Source: Terriglobus tenax (GTDB lineage: Bacteria; Acidobacteriota; Terriglobia; Terriglobales; Acidobacteriaceae). Taken from it: a DNA stretch of 64,000 nt. A program made the position numbers and the translations under genes. The stretch spans positions 868,001 through 932,000 of the forward strand of contig NZ_JAGSYA010000003.1 of the NCBI RefSeq assembly GCF_025685395.1, written 5' to 3'. Positions 10,159 to 18,306 of the stretch are shown here, piece after piece; position 1 is the first letter of the stretch, and every line of letters starts with the position of its first letter. The notes beneath the pieces were generated by a model. The model saw nothing but the letters and a program-made list of their open reading frames with translations, was not told where the DNA came from and did no database searches.

Positions 10159-10797
10159 CTACTCGACAATACCGGAGTCATTTCCAGCGCCGCTGCCGGC
10201 CTTGGTAAGCTGCCATCCCTGCGTGGTGTTCGTCAGGGTAGCCGTCGCGGATCGGGGTCCTGCCAGAGCAGTCTGAATGGAAGGAAATGCGGTCTGCGTT
10301 TCCGCGGCCTTTGCCCAGTCAGGAACACTGTCGAGGGTGTAGTGGTACGCGACACTCGTGGTGGCTCCCGGCTGATCGTTGGTCGGCGTGTTGCTGTCGA
10401 TGGAGCTGACCTTGCGGTGGCCATAGCAGAAGTTGCCATAGCCGGGCTGCGAGGAATCGGCTGTCCATGCGGAGCGGCCCTTCTCGCTGACGTCGTAGTT
10501 GTTCATCTGCTTGGAGACGATGATGATCTTTTTCTCGGTGGAGGTACGCGTCAGCAGTCCCTGGTCAACGAGCGCATCGAACTGGCGGGTCTTGTCGTCA
10601 TCCGAGTGCGCTACCTGCACGGGAAACTGCTGGGGCGTGCTCCATACACAGGACGGGTGCGCGGCGTAGTAGGTGTCAATGGCACCGGCATAGTTGGGCT
10701 TCACGTCGTCTGTCTTTTTGCAGGCAGTCAAGGCGAAGGTCAGAGCACTGACGGAAAGGGCGGCAACCTGCAAACGCTGTTTCATCTTCCGGTTCAT
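10159..10797 (-). CDS. Putative lipoprotein, hypothetical
   Basis: 212 residues. A lipoprotein signal peptide is visible: basic MNRKMKQR, a hydrophobic stretch, and the lipobox LTAC with Cys26. The mature part is soluble, with scattered aromatic residues and several Cys (SCVW, FCYGHRK). I recognise no family. It stands alone between the kinase and a DUF1801 remnant, with its own terminator. Confidence 0.7.
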   Translation of the reverse strand: MNRKMKQRLQVAALSVSALTFALTACKKTDDVKPNYAGAIDTYYAAHPSCVWSTPQQFPVQVAHSDDDKTRQFDALVDQGLLTRTSTEKKIIIVSKQMNNYDVSEKGRSAWTADSSQPGYGNFCYGHRKVSSIDSNTPTNDQPGATTSVAYHYTLDSVPDWAKAAETQTAFPSIQTALAGPRSATATLTNTTQGWQLTKAGSGAGNDSGIVE

Positions 10798-10932
10798 GGA
10801 GGCTTAGTTGCCCGCGCGGGAATTGAAGTTGTCATGCGGAAGGGATTTCTTTCTTGTCCTGAGGCCTCGGTGCGGCTGGTTCTAGAGGATGGGGGGAGCA
10901 CTCCTCCACTGGTTGCCAGAGTTGAGGTGCGG

Positions 10933-11028
10933 ATGAAGAAGACTGTTCCGGAAGAGTCTGCCAGTGCACGGATCGACGCGACGATTGGGGAGCTCGAAGA
11001 CTGGCGTGGAGAGATGTTCGCTCTGGTG
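10933..11028 (+). pseudogene. Truncated DUF1801 (YdhG-like) fragment
   Basis: The frame from the ATG at 10933 begins MKKTVPEESASARIDATIGE and continues LEDWRGEMFALV, which strongly resembles the N-terminus of DUF1801 proteins (typically about 110-140 aa). The similarity stops after about 32 codons, and the frame then runs into sequence antisense to the dinB 3' end. It therefore looks like the 5' stump of a gene whose rest was lost. No DUF1801 C-terminal sequence is seen nearby. Recognition is from memory of the family, so confidence is moderate. Confidence 0.5.
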
Positions 11029-11053
11029 GTGAGTAAGCGGATGCAGCCGCTGG

Positions 11054-12169
11054 CTAGGCCGTCTCCACGCTGCAAGCCTCCAGCAGCGGCTGGAACAGCG
11101 GCGGGTCTTCTTCATCCTGGAAGTTGCTGAGCCCCACCCCGACGAGACGGAAGAGCGAGTCCTGCTGAACCTCTACGCGGTCGAAGAGTGAGAGGGCAGC
11201 CATGGCCAGCTCCTCCTCCGTGGAGGGCATGGCGAGCGGAGTCATGCTCCTGGTCAGGGTTTCAAACTGAGCCGTCTTGAGCTTTAGAACGATGGTTCGT
11301 GCCCGACGCGCGTTTGCGCTGGAGGCGGCCCATACTTTTTTCGCCAGCTTGCGCAGGGCTTCTTCTGTCTCGCGCAATGGAATATCGGCGGGGAAGGTAT
11401 CTTCCGCGGAAATCTGCTTGCGGATGCGGTTGGGGACAACGGGGCTATGGTCGATGCCTTGCGCCAGACGGAAGAGGCGCTGGCCAAAGCGGCCAAAGAC
11501 AGCCTCAAGCTCCGGTAGTTGTTTTTGCCGGACGTCGCCAACTGTCCTGATGCCAGCCTGCAGCAGAGACTGCTCGGTGACTTTGCCGACGCCGGGGATC
11601 CGGCCGATGGGCAGATCTCGCAGAAACTCCACAACCTCGTGCGGCTGGATGACGAAGAGTCCGTCGGGCTTTCTCCAGTCCGATGCGATCTTCGCCAGGA
11701 ATTTATTCGGAGCGACCCCGGCGGAAGCGGTCAGGTTCAGCTCCTGCCGGATGGCCTCGCGAATCCGGCTGGCCACCTTTGTGGCGGTTGGCAGGCCGCT
11801 CTTGTTGGTCGTGACGTCGAGGTAGGCCTCATCCAGCGAGAGCGGCTCGATCAGGTCTGTGTGCCGGCTGAAGATCTCGCGTACGGCGACAGAGACTGCT
11901 TTGTATCGGGGAAAGTCGGGGGGAAGGAAGATCGCCTGCGGGCACAGCCGCTCGGCGCGCAGCGCGGGCATCGCGGAGCGCACACCGAACTGCCGCGCTT
12001 CGTAGGAGGCGGCACAAACTACGGACCGGGCACCGCGCCATGCAACCACGACCGGCCGTCCCTTAAGCGAAGGGTCATCGCGCTGCTCCACGGAGGCGTA
12101 GAACGCGTCCATGTCCACGTGGACAATCTTGCGAGGCTGCGATTCGGAAGAACCTTCCAGAACGGTCAT
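11054..12169 (-). CDS. dinB: DNA polymerase IV (Y-family translesion polymerase)
   Basis: About 371 residues. It copies past damaged bases with low fidelity. The palm motifs are present: IVHVDMDAFYASVEQ at the N-terminus (first catalytic Asp) and LSLDEAYLDVT (catalytic Asp-Glu). These are followed by the helix-hairpin-helix region (IGRIPGVGKVTEQSL) and the little-finger domain. The ATG at 12169 is preceded by GGTGAG; a GTG 15 bp upstream is possible. It lies alone, leftward, next to the CYTH gene on the same strand. Confidence 0.95.
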   Translation of the reverse strand: MTVLEGSSESQPRKIVHVDMDAFYASVEQRDDPSLKGRPVVVAWRGARSVVCAASYEARQFGVRSAMPALRAERLCPQAIFLPPDFPRYKAVSVAVREIFSRHTDLIEPLSLDEAYLDVTTNKSGLPTATKVASRIREAIRQELNLTASAGVAPNKFLAKIASDWRKPDGLFVIQPHEVVEFLRDLPIGRIPGVGKVTEQSLLQAGIRTVGDVRQKQLPELEAVFGRFGQRLFRLAQGIDHSPVVPNRIRKQISAEDTFPADIPLRETEEALRKLAKKVWAASSANARRARTIVLKLKTAQFETLTRSMTPLAMPSTEEELAMAALSLFDRVEVQQDSLFRLVGVGLSNFQDEEDPPLFQPLLEACSVETA

Positions 12170-12267
12170 TGCGCGAACACTCACCCGTGCGATCCGGAGC
12201 CGGTTCAGGCTCCAGATCTATTCTGGCATATTCGCTTCTTGTTCGCCTTGGGAAAGTGGGGGGCTCT

Positions 12268-12867
12268 CTAAATCGCGGCGACCGGATCGAGGGCAATTTC
12301 TTCAAAGGTAAGGTTCTCGGCGGGATGGCCGGTCTGTTCTTTCCAGGAAAGGAACAGGCGTCCATAGCTGTCCGTGATGGAGCCGTCATCCGGGATGCCG
12401 AGACCGGCGAGCATGGCGTCAATCCACTCCGGCGCGCCTTCCAGTTCAGCCCAGGTGCCGATCGGGGTCTCGTCGATGACCATATGACCGCCGCTGCCGG
12501 AGTGCAGCCACTCTTCGCGGTACTTTTCGTAGCGGAAGGCAGGTGCGTAGCCCAGGTGTTCGAAGACTTCACCCAGCGCGGGGCCGTCGGTGACTTCGGT
12601 CTCAGTCTCGTAGCGCAGTTTGAAGCGGGTATCCAGCGGGTGCTCCTCGCTGGGAGGGCGCTTGTAGGTCAGCGTCCAGCGGCCGCCGTAGTTGCGGATG
12701 CGCAGAATCTGTTTCCGCTCGCGCAGGGCGCGGTCTGGCGTATCGTACAGCGTGTTCTGTTCGAAGGTACGCGGGGTGAGGAGGGTGAGTCCGAGGGCAG
12801 GGAGTTGAGCGCGGAGGGTTTCTACGGAAAGTACGGCGAACTTCAGCTCAATCTCGGCTGAGGACAT
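12268..12867 (-). CDS. CYTH domain protein (class IV adenylate cyclase / triphosphatase-like)
   Basis: 199 residues. The N-terminal EIELKF is the ExExK signature of the CYTH tunnel fold, and later basic and acidic residues (RIRNYGGRWTLTYKRP, FKLRYETETEV, EKYREEW, VIDETPIGTWAELEG) match the eight-strand barrel. The arrangement resembles CyaB-type proteins, which may make cAMP or hydrolyse inorganic or thiamine triphosphate. The substrate cannot be decided from sequence. A link to the cNMP-domain kinase at 8512 is tempting but unsupported. Confidence 0.85.
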   Translation of the reverse strand: MSSAEIELKFAVLSVETLRAQLPALGLTLLTPRTFEQNTLYDTPDRALRERKQILRIRNYGGRWTLTYKRPPSEEHPLDTRFKLRYETETEVTDGPALGEVFEHLGYAPAFRYEKYREEWLHSGSGGHMVIDETPIGTWAELEGAPEWIDAMLAGLGIPDDGSITDSYGRLFLSWKEQTGHPAENLTFEEIALDPVAAI

Positions 12868-12905
12868 GCTCGAAGTATAGGCCCGTTTCTTCTTCGGCGG
12901 CTAGG

Positions 12906-13916
12906 ATGGAACATGTGGATTTTGTGAACGAAACGAAACGATTCCGGGAAACAGATGCCGATATAGCCCAGGCGGCGGAGATCCTTCGACACGGAGGAAC
13001 GGTCGCCCTGCCTACGGAGACGGTGTATGGGCTGGGAGCCAATGCGATGGACCCGTCTGCGGTGGCGAAGATCTTTGCCGCGAAGGAGCGCCCCAACTGG
13101 GATCCGCTGATCGTGCATGTGTCGGATGAGACGATGCTTCATCGCGTGGTGCGGGAGGTTTCGCCCGCGGGGCAGAAGCTGATGGACGCTTTCTGGCCGG
13201 GGCCGTTGACGCTGCTTTTGCCGAAGTCGGATGCCGTGCCGGAGAGCGTGACGGCTGGCCGCTCACTGGTGGGTGTGAGAATGCCGCGTCACCGGGTGAT
13301 GCTGAGGGTGATCCGTGAGGCTGGGGTGCCGGTAGCCGCGCCCAGCGCCAACCGCTTTGGCCGCACCAGCCCAACGACCGCCGCGCACGTCCTGGAGGAC
13401 CTGGACGGCCGCATGGACGCCATTGTGGACGGCGGGGCGACCGAGGTCGGCGTGGAGTCGACGGTGGTCGATCCGTCGCAGAGCCCGATGGTCGTCTACC
13501 GGCCGGGAGCGGTGACGCTGGAGATGCTGCAGGCCGCAACCGGCATTCCGGCGGTGTTGTTTGATCCTCCTGCCACACAGCAGCAGCCCGAAAGCCTGCC
13601 CTCGCCGGGGGTGGGTATACGGCACTATGCCCCGCGCGCGCGGCTGCTGCTGGTCAAAGATGAGGCGGCGCTGGCGGAAACGGTGAAATCCCTGGCTCCC
13701 GAGCGCGTGGGCGTTTTGCTGCCGGCAGGCTGGAGGCCGGTGGGCGAGGTCTTCCACTGGGGCAATACGCCGGAGGAGATGGCGCAGAGGCTGTTTGCGG
13801 GGATGCGGGAGCTGGATGCACGCGGTGTGACGGTGATCGTCTGCCCGCTGCCGGGAGAAGAGGGCGTAGGCGCAGCTCTTCTGGATCGCTTACGGAAGGC
13901 GTCGCGAACCAGCTAG
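12906..13916 (+). CDS. tsaC: L-threonylcarbamoyladenylate synthase (Sua5 type)
   Basis: 336 residues, the long Sua5 form: an N-terminal YrdC domain plus a C-terminal Sua5 domain. It makes threonylcarbamoyl-AMP from threonine, bicarbonate and ATP for the t6A37 modification of ANN-decoding tRNAs. YrdC motifs seen are GGTVALPTETVYGLGA, KIFAAKERPNWDPLIVHV, FWPGPLTLLL, VGVRMPRH and APSANRFGRTSPTTA. The Sua5 part begins after GVGIRHYAPRARLLLV. Its stop overlaps the convergent Hfq-like gene stop by a shared CTAG. Confidence 0.93.
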   Translation: MEHVDFVNETKRFRETDADIAQAAEILRHGGTVALPTETVYGLGANAMDPSAVAKIFAAKERPNWDPLIVHVSDETMLHRVVREVSPAGQKLMDAFWPGPLTLLLPKSDAVPESVTAGRSLVGVRMPRHRVMLRVIREAGVPVAAPSANRFGRTSPTTAAHVLEDLDGRMDAIVDGGATEVGVESTVVDPSQSPMVVYRPGAVTLEMLQAATGIPAVLFDPPATQQQPESLPSPGVGIRHYAPRARLLLVKDEAALAETVKSLAPERVGVLLPAGWRPVGEVFHWGNTPEEMAQRLFAGMRELDARGVTVIVCPLPGEEGVGAALLDRLRKASRTS

Positions 13917-14293
13917 AGCAGCGTCGAGGTGGGGACCTCGCTGGCCTTGTAGATGTACTTGACGGAGCTCTTATAGATCAGCATCCGCTGGCGCGAGGTG
14001 GTGCAGAACTTGATGGCGCTGCGGTCGTACCATTCAATCTGCCCTTCGAGCCGTTCGCCGTCGTCCAGAATAATGACCATGTCGGTCTTCTGCTGAATCT
14101 GCTTCTGGAAGTAGAAGGCTTCGGCGTGGCTGCTTTCGCCAGGGTGCTGCTCCTGCGTGGCGGCATTGGAGAGCGGCTCTTCCTGCCGCGTGTGAGGTCG
14201 GCGGAGCATACGTCCTACCAGGGAGGGGCGAACCAGCTTGCGGTTGCCATTGAAGCTCTGGTCGGCAGGCGGAATGGTGGTGTGATCACTCAT
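13913..14293 (-). CDS. Hfq/Sm-like RNA-binding protein with an N-terminal extension
   Basis: About 126 residues. The C-terminal 65 residues fit the Sm fold of Hfq: AFYFQKQIQQKTDMVIILDD, then GERLEGQIEWYDRSAIKF (Sm1) and RQRMLIYKSSVKYI (Sm2). Hfq normally has YKHAIS in Sm2; here the His is Ser. The N-terminal 60 residues are polar, basic and probably disordered, unlike the short N-terminus of E. coli Hfq. A role in sRNA or mRNA regulation is inferred. The ATG at 14293 is preferred to a TTG at 14314. Its 3' end overlaps tsaC by 4 bp. Confidence 0.65.
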   Translation of the reverse strand: MSDHTTIPPADQSFNGNRKLVRPSLVGRMLRRPHTRQEEPLSNAATQEQHPGESSHAEAFYFQKQIQQKTDMVIILDDGERLEGQIEWYDRSAIKFCTTSRQRMLIYKSSVKYIYKASEVPTSTLL

Positions 14294-14448
14294 GAGGACA
14301 GCGCAAACGGGCAATGCAACAAGGGCGGGCTCAAAGGCTCGACATGCCCGCGGGGACGAATTTAACTAAGTAGAGCTCTTAGTGAGAGAGATGCCCCTAG
14401 TCTAGCGGAGGTCGCAGCAGGTTGGCGACTTTTTGTGCGAGACCGTAC

Positions 14449-15561
14449 TTAGCGGGCCACCAGTTGCGTCGCGAAGGCATCCAGCGAGAGAGACCGCAGA
14501 AGGTTGCGGCGCATGCCGGAGTAGACCTGGTCCAGCGCGCGGGAGGCGCCTTCAATCCACTCAAACGGCACGGCTTCGGCGGTGCGCGCCAGTTCCGCCT
14601 GCAGATCCACGTTGCGGATCATCTCCGGCGTGCCGGCCTGCAGAAGCAACATATCTTCGAGCAGGGAGGCCAAAGCTCCAAGCAGGGACTGTGTTTTCTG
14701 CTGGCCCTCGGCGCCGGCGCGGTAGCTCTCCGTCATTTTGAACAGGACGGTATGGTCGGGGTCACCGACGGCGTTGCGCAGGATGACGAGTGCATCGGCG
14801 CGCGCGGAGGTGAAGGCTTCCAGGTTGAAACCAAGGGCACGCCCCGCGGCTCCCTGGGCAAGCCGTGCGACCAGCTGGCGCTGGGCAGGCTTCCACTCCG
14901 GGTGCTCGGCGGCGAGCAGGCCTTCAATCTCCTGCGGGGGCAGCGCCCCCAGCCGCACCATGGCGCAGCGTGAGCGGATGGTGGGCAACAGCTCTCCGGG
15001 GTTGTCAGCCAGCAAGATCAGGTGAGCGTAGGCGGGCGGCTCCTCCAGCACCTTAAGGAGCGAGTTGGCCGCCTCCTTCATGAAGCTGGACGCGGTCAGG
15101 ATGAAGACCTTGCGGTTGGCCTCGGCCGGGGCGCGGTAGGAGGAAGAGATCAGGGTACGGATCTGGCCGACCTTGATGAGCAACTGCGGCGGGTCGGGCG
15201 GAATGATCAGCACGTCCGGGTGCGTCTGGATCAGGACGCGGGTCTCTTTCTTGTCGGTCTCACGCATCTCCTCGCGTGTAGCGACAGCTTCGTCGACGAG
15301 CGTGTCCAGAGCCATGGCGGCGGCGATGCGTGTGCAGTTGACGCAGGTGCCGCAGGCCAGCGCGGCCGGCTGGCCGTTGGCCAGTGTCTCTCGCGGCTGA
15401 TTTCTGCAGAGCAGCGCCTGCGTCAGCAGGATGGCCAGCGTGTATTTTCCGGCACCCTTCGGCCCGGCAAGAATCATGGAGTGCGGCAGGCGTCCTGCGG
15501 CGATGGCCGAGCGAAGCTGGTCGACAGCCGCGGTGTTGCCGATGAAGCTGGAGAAGTCCAC
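14449..15561 (-). CDS. holB: DNA polymerase III delta' subunit (clamp-loader)
   Basis: 370 residues. The clamp-loader delta' subunit helps open and load the beta clamp. Visible are the AAA+ N-terminus (FIGNTAAVDQLRSAI), a P-loop variant GPKGAGKYT, the zinc module CGTCVNC, and NSLLKVLEEPPAYAHLILLADN followed by LLPTIRSRC. It is the last gene of a leftward cluster, 28 bp after the P450 gene. In many bacteria holB sits right after tmk; here the P450 gene is between them. Confidence 0.9.
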   Translation of the reverse strand: MDFSSFIGNTAAVDQLRSAIAAGRLPHSMILAGPKGAGKYTLAILLTQALLCRNQPRETLANGQPAALACGTCVNCTRIAAAMALDTLVDEAVATREEMRETDKKETRVLIQTHPDVLIIPPDPPQLLIKVGQIRTLISSSYRAPAEANRKVFILTASSFMKEAANSLLKVLEEPPAYAHLILLADNPGELLPTIRSRCAMVRLGALPPQEIEGLLAAEHPEWKPAQRQLVARLAQGAAGRALGFNLEAFTSARADALVILRNAVGDPDHTVLFKMTESYRAGAEGQQKTQSLLGALASLLEDMLLLQAGTPEMIRNVDLQAELARTAEAVPFEWIEGASRALDQVYSGMRRNLLRSLSLDAFATQLVAR

Positions 15562-15589
15562 GATCAGATTTTACTTGGGTGCGGGGATT

Positions 15590-16975
15590 TCATGGGTTGC
15601 GGGCGTTTATCCGCATCATGATGGGGTACCGGGGGCGCAGGGTGATCTTCTCCTGCACATCGATCTTCTGGCCCGGCAGCACGTCGAGCCGCCAGCGCTG
15701 CGCCATGGTCGCCAGGCTGAGGATGCCCTCCATCCAGGCAAAGCTTTCGCCGATGCATTGACGCGCGCCTCCGCCGAAGGGGAAGTAGGCGAATTTAGGG
15801 CGGCCTGCCTTTGCGGCTTCCGTATGGCGCGCGGGGTCAAAGCGCAGAGGGTCGGGGTAGAACTCCGGATTGCGTTGGATCATCCATTGCGAGAAAAAGA
15901 CGTGCGTTCCGGCGGGGAAGCGGTAGGGGCCAAGTTCGACATCGACGGCTGCCTGGCGGCCCATGGCCCATGCCGGTGGATAGAGTCGCATCGATTCCGC
16001 GAAGACCTGCTGCGTGTAGGGCAGGTTCGGATAATCGGCCAGCGTGGGCAGGCGACCGCCCAGAACATGGTCCAGCTCAGCGTGCATCTGTTCCCGTGCG
16101 TCAGGATTTTGCGAAAGCAGGTACCAGGTCCAGGTCAGGGCATTGGCCGTGGTCTCATAGCCGGCCAGGAAAATGGTCAGGACCTCGTCGCGCACCTGTT
16201 CGTCGCTGAGAACGTTGCCGTCCTCGTCGCGCGAGAGCAGGAGCATCGACAACAGGTCCTGGCGGTCTACCGGGTTGGCGCGGCGTTCACCGATGATGCG
16301 GTAGACGACGGAGTCAAGGTGCGCGCGTGCCTTTCGGAAGCGCGTGATGCCGGGGAGCGGCCAGTCGAGATAGCTCTCAAGCTTTGGCAGCAGCACCAGC
16401 AGGTTGTAGAGCCCCATAATGGCGTTGGTTTCGTCATTGATGGCGCGGACGTCGTCCGTGACCTCGCTGGCGAAGAGCGTGCGCGCGACAATCGTCAACG
16501 AGAGCTGCATCATGGACGCGCCGATGTCGACGATCCCTCCCGGTTCCCACCCCTCGGCCATCGCGGCGGCAGAGCAGACAATCTCGTCCGCGTAGGCGGC
16601 GATGCGCTGGCGATGGAAGGCCGGAGCGACAATGCGCCGCTGCTGCATGTGGCGCGGCTCATTGCTGGTCAGCAGGCCCTCGCCCAGCAGAATCTTCATG
16701 CGGCGCAGCGTGCGCTCGCGGATGAAACTGCTGTACTGCGTCACCAGAACCTCCTGCACAAAGTCAGGATGGTTGAGGAAGACGATGTTGGTGCCCATCA
16801 TGCGGTAGTGGGCGGCGACTCCGTAGATCTTCGCCAGGTGTTCAAACAACAGGATGGGCCGCCCGATGCGCGCCCATGGCTTGCGGCCGATGTAGAAAGG
16901 CAGATTGTGGGCGAGACCCGGCGGAAACCGATAGCCTCCGCGTTCGATCACCGGAAGTGTGGCCGTGCTGCTCAT
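15590..16975 (-). CDS. Cytochrome P450
   Basis: 461 residues. The core P450 marks are present: I-helix AGYETTANALTW, K-helix ESMRLYPPAW (ExxR), and the haem loop FPFGGGARQCIGESFA with the haem-ligand Cys407. The sequence lacks an N-terminal membrane anchor, so it is a soluble bacterial P450. It resembles fatty-acid or terpene hydroxylases of the CYP102/CYP4-like group, but the substrate cannot be told. No ferredoxin or reductase gene is adjacent. It lies 14 bp after tmk and 28 bp before holB, all leftward, which is odd for a housekeeping pair. Confidence 0.93.
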   Translation of the reverse strand: MSSTATLPVIERGGYRFPPGLAHNLPFYIGRKPWARIGRPILLFEHLAKIYGVAAHYRMMGTNIVFLNHPDFVQEVLVTQYSSFIRERTLRRMKILLGEGLLTSNEPRHMQQRRIVAPAFHRQRIAAYADEIVCSAAAMAEGWEPGGIVDIGASMMQLSLTIVARTLFASEVTDDVRAINDETNAIMGLYNLLVLLPKLESYLDWPLPGITRFRKARAHLDSVVYRIIGERRANPVDRQDLLSMLLLSRDEDGNVLSDEQVRDEVLTIFLAGYETTANALTWTWYLLSQNPDAREQMHAELDHVLGGRLPTLADYPNLPYTQQVFAESMRLYPPAWAMGRQAAVDVELGPYRFPAGTHVFFSQWMIQRNPEFYPDPLRFDPARHTEAAKAGRPKFAYFPFGGGARQCIGESFAWMEGILSLATMAQRWRLDVLPGQKIDVQEKITLRPRYPIMMRINARNP

Positions 16976-16989
16976 CTTTTTATTGAACT

Positions 16990-17631
16990 CTACGTAAACA
17001 GCCGTGACGCCATTTCCTGACGAATCCTTACGTGCACATCCTCAATCGAGGCATTTCCTTCGATGAGAGCAACACGGTGTGGCTCGCGGGTTGCGATGGC
17101 CCTGTAGGTGTCCCAGACGCGATGGAAGAAATCGTTATGCTCCTGCTCGAAGCGTGACTCATCGCCGTCTCGACGGCGGGCACGTGTGAGCGATGCATCG
17201 AAGTCCGGCAACAGGAGAATGGTCAGGTCTGGCTGAAGGTTGCCGCAGATTAGACGATGCAGACCGAGAATCGTTTCGCTGCCAAGCTGGCGGCCTCCGC
17301 CCTGGTAGGCTTCGGACGAGTCCGTGTAGCGGTCGCAGAGCACGACATCGCCGCGATCCAGCGCCGGCCGGATGATCTCGGCGATGGACTGCGCGCGGTC
17401 GGCAAACATCAGGGCCAGTTCGGTGTAGGAGTCGATCCGTCCAACGGCAGCTTCGCCTTTATTAGAGACGATCAGTTCGCGAATGCCTTCGCCGAGCTTT
17501 GTTCCGCCCGGCTGGCGAAGCGTTGTCACGGTATGACCCTGTTCCAGCAGCCACTTGTGCAGCAGACGAAGCTGCGTTGTCTTCCCGGAGCCGTCAAGCC
17601 CTTCAAAAGTGATAAACAAGCCGTTCGGCAT
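16990..17631 (-). CDS. tmk: Thymidylate kinase
   Basis: 213 residues. It phosphorylates dTMP to dTDP. The P-loop FEGLDGSGKTTQ is at the N-terminus, followed by RQPGGTKLGEGIRELIV, ELALMFADRAQ and CDRYTDSSEAYQGGGR (DR(Y) motif), with the LID region RARRRDGDESRFE. The usual second motif REPGGT is RQPGGT here. The ATG at 17631 sets the family's normal N-terminus; the frame stays open further upstream without sense. First gene of the tmk-P450-holB cluster. Confidence 0.95.
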   Translation of the reverse strand: MPNGLFITFEGLDGSGKTTQLRLLHKWLLEQGHTVTTLRQPGGTKLGEGIRELIVSNKGEAAVGRIDSYTELALMFADRAQSIAEIIRPALDRGDVVLCDRYTDSSEAYQGGGRQLGSETILGLHRLICGNLQPDLTILLLPDFDASLTRARRRDGDESRFEQEHNDFFHRVWDTYRAIATREPHRVALIEGNASIEDVHVRIRQEMASRLFT

Positions 17632-17777
17632 GGGGCAAGTGTAGTCGATTCCTCGCCTTGCAGGTGGCAAGCGCGCGGCGGCACAAATAAAACCGAGGTA
17701 ATTGCAGACGGTTCTCCCGGCAGGCAACGAACCGCGATGCCCACGAGTCTGACAGTCAGTCATCTGGAGGTGCTGTC

Positions 17778-17933
17778 ATGCTCTTTTATGGCTTCTTCAT
17801 GCTGCTTCCGCTGTTCGCCATTCTGTTTCTGCTGTACATGCTGATGACCAAGCAGAACAGGCGTCCGCACATGTACAACCAGCCCCGGACGGAGTATCCG
17901 CAGACCGGCCGCGCGAACGGAAGTGACGATTAG
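17778..17933 (+). CDS. 51-residue single-span membrane peptide
   Basis: The ATG at 17778 is preceded by GGAGG 7 bp upstream, a strong ribosome site. The product starts with a hydrophobic helix (LFYGFFMLLPLFAILFLLYM) and ends in a polar, basic tail (KQNRRPHMYNQPR and so on). It stops at 17931-17933, directly touching the stop of the convergent lipoprotein gene. I recognise no family. The good ribosome site and the clean one-helix architecture support a real small gene. Confidence 0.65.
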   Translation: MLFYGFFMLLPLFAILFLLYMLMTKQNRRPHMYNQPRTEYPQTGRANGSDD

Positions 17934-18293
17934 TTACTTTGCTGCTGCTGTGGGAGTAAAGGCAAAGCTGGGGTCGGTGTCTGTCCGCAAGTGGATGACA
18001 AGCTGACCCTCTTCGCCTTCAGCAAGCTGCGGGCCGGTGGCATGCAGTTCCTTGCGATCGGCGGACAGCCAGGTCATCTTGACCGGACCTGAACCCTGAA
18101 CCTTAAAGCGGTAGTTGAAGGTCTGTCCGGGCGCGAGCGACTGCGTGCCGAAGCTGGCAGAAGGGTAATCCACCTGGACCACGCTGATGGAGGTCTGCGT
18201 GTCGTTGGTGATGGTGGTGGCGATATAGCGAGAGCGGCAGCCCGCAAGGGTGAGTGGAAGTAAAAGAAGGGCCGCCGCTTTCATAAACCGCAT
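17934..18293 (-). CDS. Putative lipoprotein, hypothetical
   Basis: 119 residues. The signal is hydrophobic with the lipobox LAGC (Cys at about 19). The mature part is beta-rich: ATTITNDTQTSISVVQVDYP, then a segment that looks like an immunoglobulin-like or C2-like sandwich. I recognise no named family. It is the last gene of the leftward lpxD cluster, 13 bp past the dioxygenase-like gene. ATG at 18293 chosen because it starts the signal peptide; 18284 is an alternative. Confidence 0.7.
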   Translation of the reverse strand: MRFMKAAALLLLPLTLAGCRSRYIATTITNDTQTSISVVQVDYPSASFGTQSLAPGQTFNYRFKVQGSGPVKMTWLSADRKELHATGPQLAEGEEGQLVIHLRTDTDPSFAFTPTAAAK

Positions 18294-18306
18294 GGGTTGA
18301 GTATAG

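Noticed and set aside
10024-11130. A long rightward open frame covering the lipoprotein gene region
   Set aside because: It is antisense to a gene with a clear signal peptide and terminator, and its product is basic and Gly/Val-rich without domains. Only the short DUF1801-like piece at 10933-11028 within it is meaningful.
15431-17020. A 529-codon open frame antisense to the P450 and part of holB
   Set aside because: The P450 haem motif and holB motifs fix the coding strand.
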